This document shows, piece by piece, positions 52,348 to 61,625 of a stretch of 64,000 bases of DNA. The DNA is from an uncultured Clostridia bacterium (lineage in GTDB: Bacteria; Bacillota; Clostridia; Peptostreptococcales; Anaerovoracaceae): NCBI GenBank assembly GCA_938045615.1, contig CALIBC010000180.1, positions 124,001-188,000 on the forward strand. Direction: 5' to 3'. The first letter of the stretch is position 1; each line of letters begins with the position of its first letter. A model generated the notes under the pieces. The model saw only the letters and a program-made list of their open reading frames with translations. It was not told the origin of the DNA and searched no databases. The position numbers and the translations under genes were made by a program.

Positions 52348-54027
52348 ATGGAAATTAAAACCGATATTCAGATAGCGCAGGAAGCTGAGATCAAGCCCAT
52401 AAGGGAGATAGCCGAAAGCATGGAAATAGATGAAAAATACCTTGAGCTTTACGGTAATTATAAGGCGAAAGTTGATTACAATATTTTGTCGAAGAAAAAG
52501 GATGTCAAAGACGGAAAGCTTATTTTGGTAACCGCAATTTCTCCCACACCCGCGGGGGAAGGAAAAACTACGACTTCCGTGGGACTTGCAGATGCCATAC
52601 ACAGATTGGGGAAAAATGTTATGGTGGCGCTGCGCGAACCTTCTCTGGGTCCGGTTTTCGGCATCAAAGGCGGTGCGGCAGGAGGCGGTTATGCTCAAGT
52701 GCTTCCGATGGAAGATATAAACCTTCATTTCACAGGAGATATGCACGCAATCGGTGTTGCGAACAACCTCATAGCGGCTATGCTCGATAACCATATACAG
52801 CAGGGGAATATACTGGGTATTGATCCGAGGCGTATTACATGGAAGCGTGTAATGGATATGAATGACAGGCAGCTTAGAGACATAATAGACGGTCTGGGCG
52901 GAAAGATGAGCGGAATGCCGCGTGAGGACGGTTTTGAGATTACCGTTGCAAGCGAAATAATGGCGATCTTGTGCCTTTCGGAAAACATAATGGATCTAAA
53001 AGAAAAGGTCTCCAAAATTATCGTTGCTTACAGCTATGAGGACAGACCTGTTACCGTGGCGGATCTTCAAGCACAGGGAGCGGTTGCGGCGCTTTTGAAG
53101 GATGCACTGAAGCCGAATCTGGTTCAGACTCTTGAGCATACTCCGGCATTTATTCACGGCGGTCCTTTTGCCAACATAGCCCACGGATGCAATTCAGTTA
53201 TGGCAACATCCATGGGACTCAAGCTGTCCGACTATCTTGTGACGGAAGCCGGTTTTGCGGCTGATCTCGGAGCGGAGAAATTTATAGACATAAAATGCAG
53301 AAAGGTGGGGATTGCACCCGATGCGTGCGTGCTTGTCGCAACGGTAAGGGCGCTCAAGTACCATGGCGGAGTGGCAAAGGATGACCTTAACCATGAGAGT
53401 TTGGAGGCACTCGAAAAAGGGATCCCAAATCTGTTGCAGCATCTTGACAATATGTGCAATGTGTTCGGGATACCCACAGTGGTTGCGATAAACGCTTTCC
53501 CCACGGATACTGAACAGGAGATAGAGCTGGTAGAAAAAAAGTGCGCAGAGTTGGGAGCCAAGGTGGTTCGAAGCGAAGTCTGGGCAAAAGGGGGCGAAGG
53601 CGGAATAAAATTGGCAAAGGAAGTCCTCGAGTTGACGGAAAGAGGACACAGACAATTGGAGTTTGCCTATGACCTGAACCAGCCGATAAAGGAGAAAATC
53701 CGTTGTATCGCCAAAAAGATATACAGAGCAAACGATGTGGTTTTTGAGAGCAAGGCAAACAAAGCGATCAAGCAGATTGAGAAACTTGGATACGGTGATT
53801 TGCCAATATGCATGGCGAAAACTCAGTTCAGTTTTTCGGATGATCCCAAGTTGCTCGGTGCACCCAGAGATTTTGAAATAATTGTTACGGAAGTCAAGGT
53901 GGATTCCGGAGCGGGATTCATCGTGGTCAAGACCGGCAATATTCTTACGATGCCGGGACTGCCGAAATTACCTGCGGCAGAGGGTATCGACGTTGACGAA
54001 ACGGGAAAAATTACGGGGCTTTATTGA
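52348..54027 (+). CDS. fhs: Formate--tetrahydrofolate ligase
   Basis: ATP-dependent enzyme making 10-formyltetrahydrofolate from formate, used for purine synthesis and for acetogenic or glycine-linked C1 metabolism. 559 residues, normal length. The P-loop-like [14 protein letters not shown] near residue 66, [20 protein letters not shown], and the C-terminal [21 protein letters not shown] are characteristic. The ribosome site AAAGGAGGG lies 7 bases upstream. A weak hairpin AAGCAA/TTGCTT (54052-54072) follows the stop. Confidence 0.97.
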   Translation: MEIKTDIQIAQEAEIKPIREIAESMEIDEKYLELYGNYKAKVDYNILSKKKDVKDGKLILVTAISPTPAGEGKTTTSVGLADAIHRLGKNVMVALREPSLGPVFGIKGGAAGGGYAQVLPMEDINLHFTGDMHAIGVANNLIAAMLDNHIQQGNILGIDPRRITWKRVMDMNDRQLRDIIDGLGGKMSGMPREDGFEITVASEIMAILCLSENIMDLKEKVSKIIVAYSYEDRPVTVADLQAQGAVAALLKDALKPNLVQTLEHTPAFIHGGPFANIAHGCNSVMATSMGLKLSDYLVTEAGFAADLGAEKFIDIKCRKVGIAPDACVLVATVRALKYHGGVAKDDLNHESLEALEKGIPNLLQHLDNMCNVFGIPTVVAINAFPTDTEQEIELVEKKCAELGAKVVRSEVWAKGGEGGIKLAKEVLELTERGHRQLEFAYDLNQPIKEKIRCIAKKIYRANDVVFESKANKAIKQIEKLGYGDLPICMAKTQFSFSDDPKLLGAPRDFEIIVTEVKVDSGAGFIVVKTGNILTMPGLPKLPAAEGIDVDETGKITGLY

Positions 54028-54164
54028 TGAGCTACAATTTGTGAATGATGAAAGCAAGCATGATATTTGCTTAAGAATACTTTTTGTTCACGCCAATATT
54101 CTTGAAAATTTCTGCGAAAGTGCTTATGGGCGAAGATTGTCGGTAATTTCCCAAAAAACTCTTG

Positions 54165-54193
54165 TTGACTATGTTGCTTTATTGTGATATCTT
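54165..54193 (+). promoter_or_regulatory. Promoter of the eut operon, first transcript
   Basis: TTGACT (54165-54170) and TATCTT (54188-54193) with an ideal 17-base spacer. Transcription should start around 54200, placing the dual-hairpin leader at the very 5' end of the RNA. Confidence 0.75.
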
Positions 54194-54206
54194 AAGTTAA
54201 GGATTA

Positions 54207-54269
54207 GCGGCGACGTAGCTGCAGAGGATGCGATGAAGCGTCAGTTCTTGTGTGAATTGGCGTTTTTTT
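54207..54269 (+). promoter_or_regulatory. ANTAR (EutV) dual-hairpin antitermination leader before eutG
   Basis: P1: GCGGC[GACGTA]GCTGC (54207-54222). Linker AGAG. P2: GATGC[GATGAA]GCGTC (54227-54242). The 3' arm of P2 overlaps the 5' arm of a terminator, CGTCAGTTC-TTGTGT-GAATTGGCG plus seven T (54239-54269). So P2 and the terminator exclude each other, the mechanism known for EutV/NasR-type ANTAR regulators. Both hexaloops share G1, G4 and A6. EutV is encoded 2 kb downstream. Confidence 0.8.
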
Positions 54270-54303
54270 GTTTATTTGATAACAGCTGGAGAGAAGGCAT
54301 CCA

Positions 54304-55449
54304 ATGAGTGTATTTAATGCCACAAGAAAGATAATAATGGGAGGAGAACATCTGGAGGCTGAATTTGAGGATTCCGCCAGCGTGTTTATAGTGTGCGATC
54401 CGTTTTTGAATGAGACGGGTAAGATAGCATATATTACAGATATATTACAGAAAAAAAATATACCGTACACGATATATGCGGATGTTAAGCCTGATCCGGA
54501 CATAGAAACCGTAGTCAGGGGAATGGAGTCACTTGTAAAAGTCAAACCGGACACATTGGTTGGATTTGGGGGAGGTTCGGCAATAGATACATGCAAGGCG
54601 ATTATGTTTTTTGCCGAGAAGAAATCGCTTGTGGGCAAATGCAGGCTTATTGCGATTCCAACTACCAGCGGAACAGGTTCCGAAGTCACGGATTTTGCTG
54701 TGATAACAGATGCGGAAAAGGCTATAAAATATCCACTGACGGATCAGAGCCTTTTACCTGACGTGGCTGTCCTGGATGCGGAGCTTACGTTGACTTTGCC
54801 TCGCGAAATAACTGCAATCAGCGGAATGGACGCACTTACTCATGCGATCGAGGCGATAGTTTCAACAGAAGCGGGAGACTTTTCCGATGCCATGGCCGAG
54901 AAAGCGATCAAATTGATAAGAAGCAACTTGTTGCGTGTCTATAACAATCCGGGAGATATAAACGCAAGACAGGCGATGCACAATGCGTCTTGCTTGGCGG
55001 GCGCGGCTTTTAACAATGCGGGCTTGGGACTGAACCACGGCATGGCTCACGCCTTGGGTGCACATTTTCATATACCGCATGGGAAAGCAAATGCAGTTCT
55101 GTTGCCATACGTAATGGGGTATAACGCAGGCTGCTTTGACATGTTGACAGAGTGTGCGGGATCCTATGCCAGAATCGCAAGACTGATCTGTGTAGATTCG
55201 TGTAGCATAAGGCAGAGTGCACTGAACTTGATCCGCTCAATAAAAAAAATCAACGAGCGGCTGAATATGCCTTTCAGAATAGAAGACACAGGAATAGACA
55301 GAGAAGATTTTAAGGCTGCACTCGCGGATATGGCGGAAGCCGCCGTGTCGGATAGATGCACACGGACAAATCCACGAAAATGCAGCAAGAAAGATGTTGA
55401 GAGGTTGTACATACACGCATACTTCGGATCAGTGGGTAGGACGCTCTGA
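54304..55449 (+). CDS. eutG: EutG-like iron-containing alcohol dehydrogenase
   Basis: 381 residues, expected to reduce acetaldehyde from ethanolamine to ethanol inside or beside the microcompartment, recycling NADH. Fe-ADH motifs: [41 protein letters not shown], and the metal-binding [20 protein letters not shown]. Its ribosome site GGAGAGAAGG follows the antitermination leader. It is distinct from the GABA-pathway dehydrogenase at 23066. The first gene of the eut transcript. Confidence 0.9.
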   Translation: MSVFNATRKIIMGGEHLEAEFEDSASVFIVCDPFLNETGKIAYITDILQKKNIPYTIYADVKPDPDIETVVRGMESLVKVKPDTLVGFGGGSAIDTCKAIMFFAEKKSLVGKCRLIAIPTTSGTGSEVTDFAVITDAEKAIKYPLTDQSLLPDVAVLDAELTLTLPREITAISGMDALTHAIEAIVSTEAGDFSDAMAEKAIKLIRSNLLRVYNNPGDINARQAMHNASCLAGAAFNNAGLGLNHGMAHALGAHFHIPHGKANAVLLPYVMGYNAGCFDMLTECAGSYARIARLICVDSCSIRQSALNLIRSIKKINERLNMPFRIEDTGIDREDFKAALADMAEAAVSDRCTRTNPRKCSKKDVERLYIHAYFGSVGRTL

Positions 55450-55474
55450 CATACTGTGCAAAAAGGTGAAATTG

Positions 55475-55822
55475 ATGGATTTCGAAAAAAAAGAACGGAT
55501 AATACAGGAGTTTGTGCCGGGACGACAGATCACACTTGCGCATATAATAGCAAGCCCGGTGCCGGAACTTTACTCAAAACTTGGGATTATGGATGTTAAC
55601 GATGCGATAGGCATATTTACCATAACCCCAAGTGAGGGTGCGATCATCGCAGCGGATGTGGCAAGTAAAGCCTCGGATGTTCATCTGGGTTTTGTTGATC
55701 GATTCAGCGGCTCGCTTCTTATATATGGAGATGTGGCCGCAGTGAGAGAATCGATGAATGATGTAATGAGAGTTCTCTGTGATCGGATGCATTTCACATC
55801 CACGCAGATAACGGGGAACTGA
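55475..55822 (+). CDS. eutS: Ethanolamine microcompartment shell protein EutS
   Basis: 115-residue circularly permuted BMC-domain hexamer. The opening [21 protein letters not shown] and the [20 protein letters not shown] block are diagnostic of EutS/PduU. The ATG at 55475 follows AAAAGGTGAA; the frame upstream to 55394 overlaps eutG and is not family-like. It lies 25 bases after eutG. Confidence 0.95.
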   Translation: MDFEKKERIIQEFVPGRQITLAHIIASPVPELYSKLGIMDVNDAIGIFTITPSEGAIIAADVASKASDVHLGFVDRFSGSLLIYGDVAAVRESMNDVMRVLCDRMHFTSTQITGN

Positions 55823-55912
55823 TTGTGAATGTGGGATGAAAAAAGATTTTCGGAGTTTGGCAGTACGCAGTGTGACCGGCATGATTTGCCGTAAATAAAG
55901 TGAATTGGTGAT

Positions 55913-56347
55913 ATGAAGAAGGTTATTTTTATAGGCAACATAGGATGCGGAAAAACCACGTTGAGTCAGGCAATATTGGGAGATGAATTGGAATACAAAA
56001 AAACCCAGGCGGTTGAAGTGCTTGGACAAAGCATACTTGATACGCCCGGGGAGTATTTGGAACTTAATCATTATAGAGGCGCGCTTATGATCACGTCAGC
56101 TGATGCAGATGTAATCGCGTTTGTCCAATCCGCCATAGATGACGAAAAAATGTTTCCTCCGAATTATGGAGGCTCGTTCGCAAAACCCGTTATAGGGATA
56201 GTAAGCAAAATAGATATGGCAACCGAAGATGAGATTGCCGATGCGGTCAATCTTTTAAAAATGGCGGGAGCTGAAAAGATTTTTAAAGTTAGCAGTTACG
56301 ATGGTTCGGGTATAAAAGAAATAGCAGCTTTTTTACAGGAAGAGTGA
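55913..56347 (+). CDS. eutP: EutP/PduV-family GTPase-like protein
   Basis: 144 residues with a P-loop GNIGCGKTTLSQAI near the N-terminus, DTPGEYLE (G3-like) and SKIDMAT (G4). EutP proteins are reported as acetate kinases or GTPases associated with eut microcompartments; which activity applies here cannot be told. The 90 bases before it contain a CGGCA-TGATT-TGCCG hairpin (about 55877-55891). It is followed 12 bases later by eutV. Confidence 0.9.
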   Translation: MKKVIFIGNIGCGKTTLSQAILGDELEYKKTQAVEVLGQSILDTPGEYLELNHYRGALMITSADADVIAFVQSAIDDEKMFPPNYGGSFAKPVIGIVSKIDMATEDEIADAVNLLKMAGAEKIFKVSSYDGSGIKEIAAFLQEE

Positions 56348-56359
56348 GAGGGGATTCAT

Positions 56360-56938
56360 ATGTGCAAGTTGACAGTTGTTGTGGTGGACGATGAACCTAT
56401 AATCAGAATGGATCTGAAAGCTATGCTCGGCAATGTCGGGTACGATGTGGTGGGCGAAGGCTCCGATGGATTTGATGCGATAGACCTGTGCAGGGAACTG
56501 AAGCCGGATGTGGCAATTCTGGACATTAAAATGGCCGATTTAGACGGTTTGTCTGCCGCAAAATACATAAACAAGGACTATCCCAACACTGCGCTTATAA
56601 TGTTGACCGCTTACAACAAGGGTGAGTATATAGAAAAGGCGTGTGAAAATGGGATAAGCAGTTATCTTGTCAAACCCATAAACGAGAATCTGATCGTGCC
56701 AAACATAGAGATGGCTGTTGCGAGAAACAAAGAACTGCTCGCTTACAGAGAAAATTTTGACAGAGCAAACGAGCAGCTGGAAAACAGAAAGGTGATAGAG
56801 CGGGCAAAAGGGCTTATAATGCAAAAGCGCAACATGACTGAAGATGAGGCGTATCAATACATAAGAGAGGTTAGTAAGCGCAGAAACACAGCTATGTGCA
56901 AGGTTGCTGACATGCTTATAAAACAGTATGAACATTAG
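56360..56938 (+). CDS. eutV: EutV, ANTAR-domain response regulator
   Basis: 192-residue RNA-binding antiterminator. The receiver domain (1-120) has the acidic pocket VVDDEPIIRMD, the phospho-acceptor Asp55 in AILDIKMADLDG, and the lysine in SSYLVKPIN. After a coiled coil, the C-terminal ANTAR domain (about 135-190) reads VIERAKGLIMQKRNMTEDEA and KRRNTAMCKVADMLI. When phosphorylated by EutW it should bind the paired hexaloop hairpins before eutG and eutA and prevent termination. Confidence 0.95.
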   Translation: MCKLTVVVVDDEPIIRMDLKAMLGNVGYDVVGEGSDGFDAIDLCRELKPDVAILDIKMADLDGLSAAKYINKDYPNTALIMLTAYNKGEYIEKACENGISSYLVKPINENLIVPNIEMAVARNKELLAYRENFDRANEQLENRKVIERAKGLIMQKRNMTEDEAYQYIREVSKRRNTAMCKVADMLIKQYEH

Positions 56939-57017
56939 GTTGTTGTACCGAATGACGTAACGTGTCCGCAGCTTCAAAAAACTCGTTGTATAGAAACTAA
57001 AAGTGTGAGATTTAAAA

Positions 57018-58412
57018 ATGACCGATACTTTGGAAAACTTATGTAAAGAATATACGGATTTACACGCTGAAGAAATCATGGAAATCAAGAGTGCCGCAAA
57101 ATCTCTTTCAGCCATGGCAAACTTGTTCAATGCGGATGCTTTTATAGATTGCCAAATGTCCGACGGAAGCGGCGATGCGATAGTTGTGGCGGAGGCCAAA
57201 CCTTTGTACACGAAATCCTCGTACACAAGAACGGTGGTGGGACTGATAGCTACAAAGGAAAAGGAACCGGCCGTTTATCGAGGCTTTCAAGTGGGGGTGG
57301 GAACAAAATTCATGAAAGCCACCACACAGGAGAATGTCCATGTGGTACAGACGGTAGAACCAATTTATCACAAAGACAGGATAATAGGCGTGTTTATCAT
57401 AGAACAGAAGATGGAACAGGTGATCCATACACATAAATTAAGCGGAAACAATGCCGCCCGGGCCACGGAGGAATATGATGTGCCGCTTATAAACGAAAGC
57501 AATAACATAGCTGACAATATTGAAGAAGGATTGCTGTTTGTGGATAACTCAGGGAAAATCATCTTTAGAAATAGAGCCGCCGCAACCATATTTAAAAGAC
57601 TCGGATTTATAACGGACATATTGGGTGAAAAATATAAGGACATATGTATGGTTCCAACCCCGGATGAAGAAAACGGGGTTAATCGAGGAACACAGGAAGT
57701 CATACTGGGGAATTTCTGTTTTACGGTAAAAACGGTGGATGTAGATAAAGATGACATAGATTATGCCGTGACGATAAGTGATATTACGACCAAAAAAATT
57801 CAGGAGAGAGAACTGGTTCTCAAGTCTGTAGCTTTCAAGGAAATGCACCACAGGGTGAAAAATAACCTGCAGACGATAGCAGCACTTCTGAGGCTCCAGA
57901 GAAACAATATAGATTCAGAAGATGGAAAGCAGGCGATCAACGATACAATAAGCAGGATACTGGCGATTTCATCCACGCATGAGATATTGGTGGAAACGGA
58001 AGTTGAGGAAGTTATGCTCAACGATATAATTGCCAACGTGAAAAATAATACCGTTGCTTATTATAAGAGTGAAGATTTTGAACTTAAAGTGGAGTGCTAC
58101 GGTGGTGATTTTAAGATAAAATTTGAAAAAGCCACGGCACTGGCGCTGATATTAAATGAGCTTATGCAAAATTCATTGAAATACGCTTTTCAGGGCAGAG
58201 ACAGTGGTACTATTAAGGTGATGACCATGCAGAGGCGAGCAGATGATATCGAACTTGTATTCATAGATAACGGTTGCGGTTTCAACGTAAAAAAGACCAT
58301 CTCCGAAGGTATGGGCTGGACGATAATTCGTTCCCTAGTAAAGGAAAAACTTGACGGACACCTGACTATAAGATCAAATGACAGCGGAACTCGGGTAAAA
58401 ATCGTATTTTAA
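57018..58412 (+). CDS. eutW: EutW, ethanolamine sensor histidine kinase
   Basis: 464 residues with no membrane segments, so a cytoplasmic sensor. The N-terminal input domain (about 1-155) matches the kinase-N type of EutW, followed by a PAS-like domain (about 165-265, EGLLFVDNSGKIIFRN). The HisKA_2 motif EMHHRVKNNLQTIAALLRLQ places the phospho-accepting His near residue 277. The ATPase domain shows NELMQNSLKYAF (N box), FIDNGCGFN (G1) and GMGWTIIRSL (G2). It pairs with eutV just upstream. Known EutW proteins respond to ethanolamine. Confidence 0.93.
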   Translation: MTDTLENLCKEYTDLHAEEIMEIKSAAKSLSAMANLFNADAFIDCQMSDGSGDAIVVAEAKPLYTKSSYTRTVVGLIATKEKEPAVYRGFQVGVGTKFMKATTQENVHVVQTVEPIYHKDRIIGVFIIEQKMEQVIHTHKLSGNNAARATEEYDVPLINESNNIADNIEEGLLFVDNSGKIIFRNRAAATIFKRLGFITDILGEKYKDICMVPTPDEENGVNRGTQEVILGNFCFTVKTVDVDKDDIDYAVTISDITTKKIQERELVLKSVAFKEMHHRVKNNLQTIAALLRLQRNNIDSEDGKQAINDTISRILAISSTHEILVETEVEEVMLNDIIANVKNNTVAYYKSEDFELKVECYGGDFKIKFEKATALALILNELMQNSLKYAFQGRDSGTIKVMTMQRRADDIELVFIDNGCGFNVKKTISEGMGWTIIRSLVKEKLDGHLTIRSNDSGTRVKIVF

Positions 58413-58423
58413 ATTTAAAAATT

Positions 58424-58453
58424 TTGTTATAAAACAAAAAAGTATGCTATAAT
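58424..58453 (+). promoter_or_regulatory. Promoter of the eutA transcript
   Basis: TTGTTA (58424-58429) and a perfect TATAAT (58448-58453) with an 18-base spacer and an extended -10 TG at 58445-58446. Transcription should start near 58460, about 100 bases before the dual hairpins. Confidence 0.75.
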
Positions 58454-58559
58454 GGACGTAGATGAAAAGACGGGTTCAGTTGTGGCTTGAGAACGGAGAG
58501 AGTAAACCGGTCTACGGACAAAAGTCCGTACGGGAATATAATTAAATAAAATGCACAAG

Positions 58560-58665
58560 GCGGCGGTGCAGCCGCTCAAGGTTCGGACGATGCAGTCGAA
58601 ATGATTTCTTTGGCGTTATTGTTTTCAATGAGGTTGATGAAAGGTTTTGACTGCATTTTCTTTTT
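58560..58665 (+). promoter_or_regulatory. ANTAR (EutV) dual-hairpin antitermination leader before eutA
   Basis: P1: GCGGC[GGTGCA]GCCGC (58560-58575). Linker of about five bases. P2: TTCGGAC[GATGCA]GTCGAA (58582-58600, one bulge). The terminator arm ATGCAGTC (58590-58597) overlaps P2 and pairs with GACTGCAT (58649-58656), followed by TTTCTTTTT. The terminator loop is long, about 50 bases, and contains a small ATTG-TTTT-CAAT stem. Loops keep the G1/G4/A6 pattern of the first leader. Confidence 0.78.
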
Positions 58666-58696
58666 AAAAACATAGCAATTGCGGAGGCGGAATTCT

Positions 58697-58786
58697 ATGT
58701 TGAGGTGTGGATCAATAAAAACAAAACAAATGCTTGCGGTTTACGTGATATTTGAATACGGATATATCGGAAAGGAGGCAGAATGA
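58697..58786 (+). CDS. Possible 29-residue leader peptide coupled to eutA
   Basis: A strong ribosome site (GCGGAGGCGG, 58681-58690) precedes the ATG at 58697. The frame has 29 codons (MLRCGSIKTKQMLAVYVIFE then YGYIGKEAE) and ends TGA at 58784-58786, overlapping the eutA ATG as ATGA. It lies after the terminator, so it is translated only on read-through transcripts. Probably couples translation into eutA or is a small protein; unproven. Confidence 0.4.
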   Translation: MLRCGSIKTKQMLAVYVIFEYGYIGKEAE

Positions 58787-60213
58787 AGGAAGTCATTTAC
58801 AGTGTGGGCATAGATATAGGAACATCAACGACGCAGCTTATTTTCAGCAAGTTGACCATAGAGAACATGGCCACAAGTTATACGGTTCCGAGGATCAGTA
58901 TAGTCGATACGGAGGTGGTGTACAGAAGTGCGATTTATTTTACCCCTCTTGATTCGGAGTCGAACATAGATTCGGAGAAAATAAAGAAGTTGGTAACCGA
59001 TGAGTATCGCAAGGCGGGAATAACCCCTGAAGATTTGCATACCGGAGCGGTGATAATCACCGGAGAAACGGCGAGAAAAGACAATGCGGATGAGGTTCTG
59101 TCGACCTTGAGCGATATGGCGGGCGATTTCGTGGTTGCTACCGCAGGTCCTGATCTTGAATCGGTTCTATCTGCGAAGGGGGCGGGTACCGACGATATTT
59201 CAAGAGAGACCGGAAGCGTTGTGGCAAATATAGATGTTGGAGGCGGAACAAGTAATATAGCGGTTTTTGACAGAGGAAATCTCGTGTGCACATCGTGCCT
59301 TGATATAGGGGGCAGACTCATAAAGGTAAGCAATGGAAAAATTTCTTACGTTTACAAAAAGCTTTCGGATTTCAGTAAAGAAAATGGAATCCGCATAAAT
59401 TCGGGAGACGATGTGAATAGAGGAGCGCTCGAAAAAATTGCGAAAATGATGGCTGATCAGCTTGCCATGGCGGTGGGATTGGAAGAAAAGGACGTTTGTC
59501 ACGAAAAGTTATATACCAACGAAGGAAAGGCGATACCAAGTGATGTCAAAATTGACGGAATCACTTTTTCCGGGGGAGTTGCGGACATAATATACAATCC
59601 GGTTGACGGGGATGCGTTCATGTATGGAGATATCGGCCCGATCCTTGGCAAAGCAATAAATGATTGCAAGGCTTTTTCTTCAGTAAATAGATACGAAGTT
59701 GCAGAAACAATAAGGGCTACCGTGGTGGGGGCAGGAACCCATACAACGGAAGTCAGCGGAAGCACCATAAGGTACGAGGAAAACTGTTTGCCGATAAAGA
59801 ATATTCCGGTGGCGAAGATGAGCGAAGATGAGGAGAAAGACCTTGCGGGGTTTCCTGAGAAACTTGCGTCAAAGATAGAAATATTCACAAGTACAGGGGC
59901 ATATGACTGTGTTGCGGTTGGCATGAGCGGTAATTTCCACACGAGCTTCAAGGCAGTGCAGGAAATAGGAGAGGCAATTGCCAAAGGGCTTGAGGGCTAT
60001 TGTAAACTCGATTTTCCGGTGGTGGTGATATGCGAAAACGATATAGGTAAGGTTTTGGGCAATACTTTGAAAGTAATGCTCGGCTCCGATAAAAAAATCA
60101 TAAGTATAGATAATATCTTTGTCAAGGACGGTGACTTTGTGGACATAGGTGAGCCTGTAGCCAATGGACGTGTAGTCCCGGTCGTTACAAAGACATTAAT
60201 ATTTAACCGTTGA
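58783..60213 (+). CDS. eutA: Ethanolamine ammonia-lyase reactivating factor EutA
   Basis: 476-residue actin-fold ATPase that exchanges damaged adenosylcobalamin from EutBC. The N-terminal VGIDIGTSTTQLIFSKL phosphate loop and VVANIDVGGGTSNIAVFDRG second phosphate loop are clear, as is FSGGVADIIYNP and VVGAGTHTTEVSGST. The ribosome site AAAGGAGG is strong. It begins the second eut transcript and is followed by eutB, its client. Confidence 0.95.
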   Translation: MKEVIYSVGIDIGTSTTQLIFSKLTIENMATSYTVPRISIVDTEVVYRSAIYFTPLDSESNIDSEKIKKLVTDEYRKAGITPEDLHTGAVIITGETARKDNADEVLSTLSDMAGDFVVATAGPDLESVLSAKGAGTDDISRETGSVVANIDVGGGTSNIAVFDRGNLVCTSCLDIGGRLIKVSNGKISYVYKKLSDFSKENGIRINSGDDVNRGALEKIAKMMADQLAMAVGLEEKDVCHEKLYTNEGKAIPSDVKIDGITFSGGVADIIYNPVDGDAFMYGDIGPILGKAINDCKAFSSVNRYEVAETIRATVVGAGTHTTEVSGSTIRYEENCLPIKNIPVAKMSEDEEKDLAGFPEKLASKIEIFTSTGAYDCVAVGMSGNFHTSFKAVQEIGEAIAKGLEGYCKLDFPVVVICENDIGKVLGNTLKVMLGSDKKIISIDNIFVKDGDFVDIGEPVANGRVVPVVTKTLIFNR

Positions 60214-60240
60214 AAAGAATGAAAATATGAGGTGAAGAAA

Positions 60241-61611
60241 GTGATCTTAAAAACACAGTTATTTGGCCACACATATGAATTTAAATCGGTGTGTGAAGTG
60301 ATGGCTAAAGCAAACGAAGAAAAGTCGGGTGATACCTTGGCAGGGATAGGGGCTTCATCCGCAGAAGAAAGGGTTGCCGCAAAGCAGGTGTTGGCAAATC
60401 TCACTCTTAATGATCTGAGGAATAACCCTGCCGTTCCTTACGAGGACGACGAGGTGACAAGGATTATTCAGGATGATGTGAACGAAGCCATATTCAAAGA
60501 ACATAAGAATAAGACCGTTGCCGAGTTCAGGGAATGGATTCTGGATACGGAAACATGCGGCAATATGATCAAGAGAGCATCCAGAGGAATAACGAGTGAG
60601 ATCGTTTCGGGCGTAACCAAACTTATGAGTAATCTCGACCTTGTGTACGGTGCAAAAAAGATTGAAATTACGGCACATTGCAATACGACCATAGGAAAGA
60701 GAGGAACCTTTTCCTCAAGGTTGCAACCGAATAACACGGTCGATGACCCCAAAGGGATAATTGCATCCACGATGGAGGGATTCAGCCTTGGATGTGGTGA
60801 TGCGGTGCTTGGTCTCAATCCGGTTGATGATGGTGTTGAAAGCGTTGCAACGTTGCTCAAGCAATTTGACGAGTTCAGAGACAAATGGGAGATCCCTACG
60901 CAGATCTGTGTACTTGCGCACGTAACTACACAGATCGAGGCCGCAAAGAGCATGAATGCTCCCATAGATCTCATATTCCAGTCGATTGCGGGATCACAAA
61001 AAGGAAACGAGGCTTTCGGAATTACAGCCGACATGCTCAAAGAAGCACGGGGGTATGCACTTACGGAGGGAAAGGCGACAGGTCCAAATGTGATGTATTT
61101 TGAAACGGGTCAGGGATCTGAACTTTCGTCTGAAGCCCATAACGGTTGGGATCAGCTCACTATGGAAGCAAGATGTTACGGATTTGCAAAGAGATACAGT
61201 CCATTCCTTGTAAATACGGTCGTAGGATTTATAGGTCCTGAATACCTGTATGATTCAAAGCAGGTAACAAGAGCGGGGCTTGAGGATCACTTCATGGGCA
61301 AACTTACCGGAATATCCATGGGTTGCGATGCGTGCTATACCAACCATATGAAGACGGATCAGAACGACATAGAGAATCTCGCCACACTTCTGGTTGCTGC
61401 GGGATGCAACTACATAATGGGAGTGCCGGAAGGAGACGATTGTATGCTTATGTATCAATGCACCGGATTTCATGAGGCTGCCGCATTGCGTGAAGTGTTT
61501 GGATTGAGACCGATTGCCGAATTTGATCGGTGGCTTGAAAAAATGGGATTTTCCCAAAACGGCAAGCTGACACCACTTGCCGGTGACGGGTCGGTATTTC
61601 TCGAGAAGTAA
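60241..61611 (+). CDS. eutB: Ethanolamine ammonia-lyase large subunit
   Basis: Adenosylcobalamin-dependent lyase catalytic subunit converting ethanolamine to acetaldehyde and ammonia. About 456 residues from the GTG at 60241, which aligns with the usual MKLKTTLFG start (here ILKTQLFGHTYEFKSV) and follows AGGTGAAG; a GTG at 60232 is the alternative. Conserved segments include ANEEKSGDTLAGIGA, TAHCNTTIGKRGTFSSRLQPN-type active-site region, and GDDCMLMYQCTGFHEAAALRE. It forms a complex with EutC in the microcompartment. Confidence 0.96.
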   Translation: MILKTQLFGHTYEFKSVCEVMAKANEEKSGDTLAGIGASSAEERVAAKQVLANLTLNDLRNNPAVPYEDDEVTRIIQDDVNEAIFKEHKNKTVAEFREWILDTETCGNMIKRASRGITSEIVSGVTKLMSNLDLVYGAKKIEITAHCNTTIGKRGTFSSRLQPNNTVDDPKGIIASTMEGFSLGCGDAVLGLNPVDDGVESVATLLKQFDEFRDKWEIPTQICVLAHVTTQIEAAKSMNAPIDLIFQSIAGSQKGNEAFGITADMLKEARGYALTEGKATGPNVMYFETGQGSELSSEAHNGWDQLTMEARCYGFAKRYSPFLVNTVVGFIGPEYLYDSKQVTRAGLEDHFMGKLTGISMGCDACYTNHMKTDQNDIENLATLLVAAGCNYIMGVPEGDDCMLMYQCTGFHEAAALREVFGLRPIAEFDRWLEKMGFSQNGKLTPLAGDGSVFLEK

Positions 61612-61625
61612 GGGAGGAAAAAAGA

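Larger units (their letters stand above)
58413..58782 (+). other. eutW-eutA intergenic region
   Basis: 370 bases holding a promoter, a TACGGAC-AAAA-GTCCGTA hairpin (58513-58530), an ANTAR dual-hairpin terminator and a small ORF, listed separately. No cobalamin riboswitch is recognised: the B12-box core GCCACTG is absent. Confidence 0.6.

Noticed and set aside
58454..58560. Cobalamin riboswitch in the eutA leader
   Set aside because: Expected from other eut loci, but no GCCACTG B12 box or matching core was found; recorded instead as an absence.
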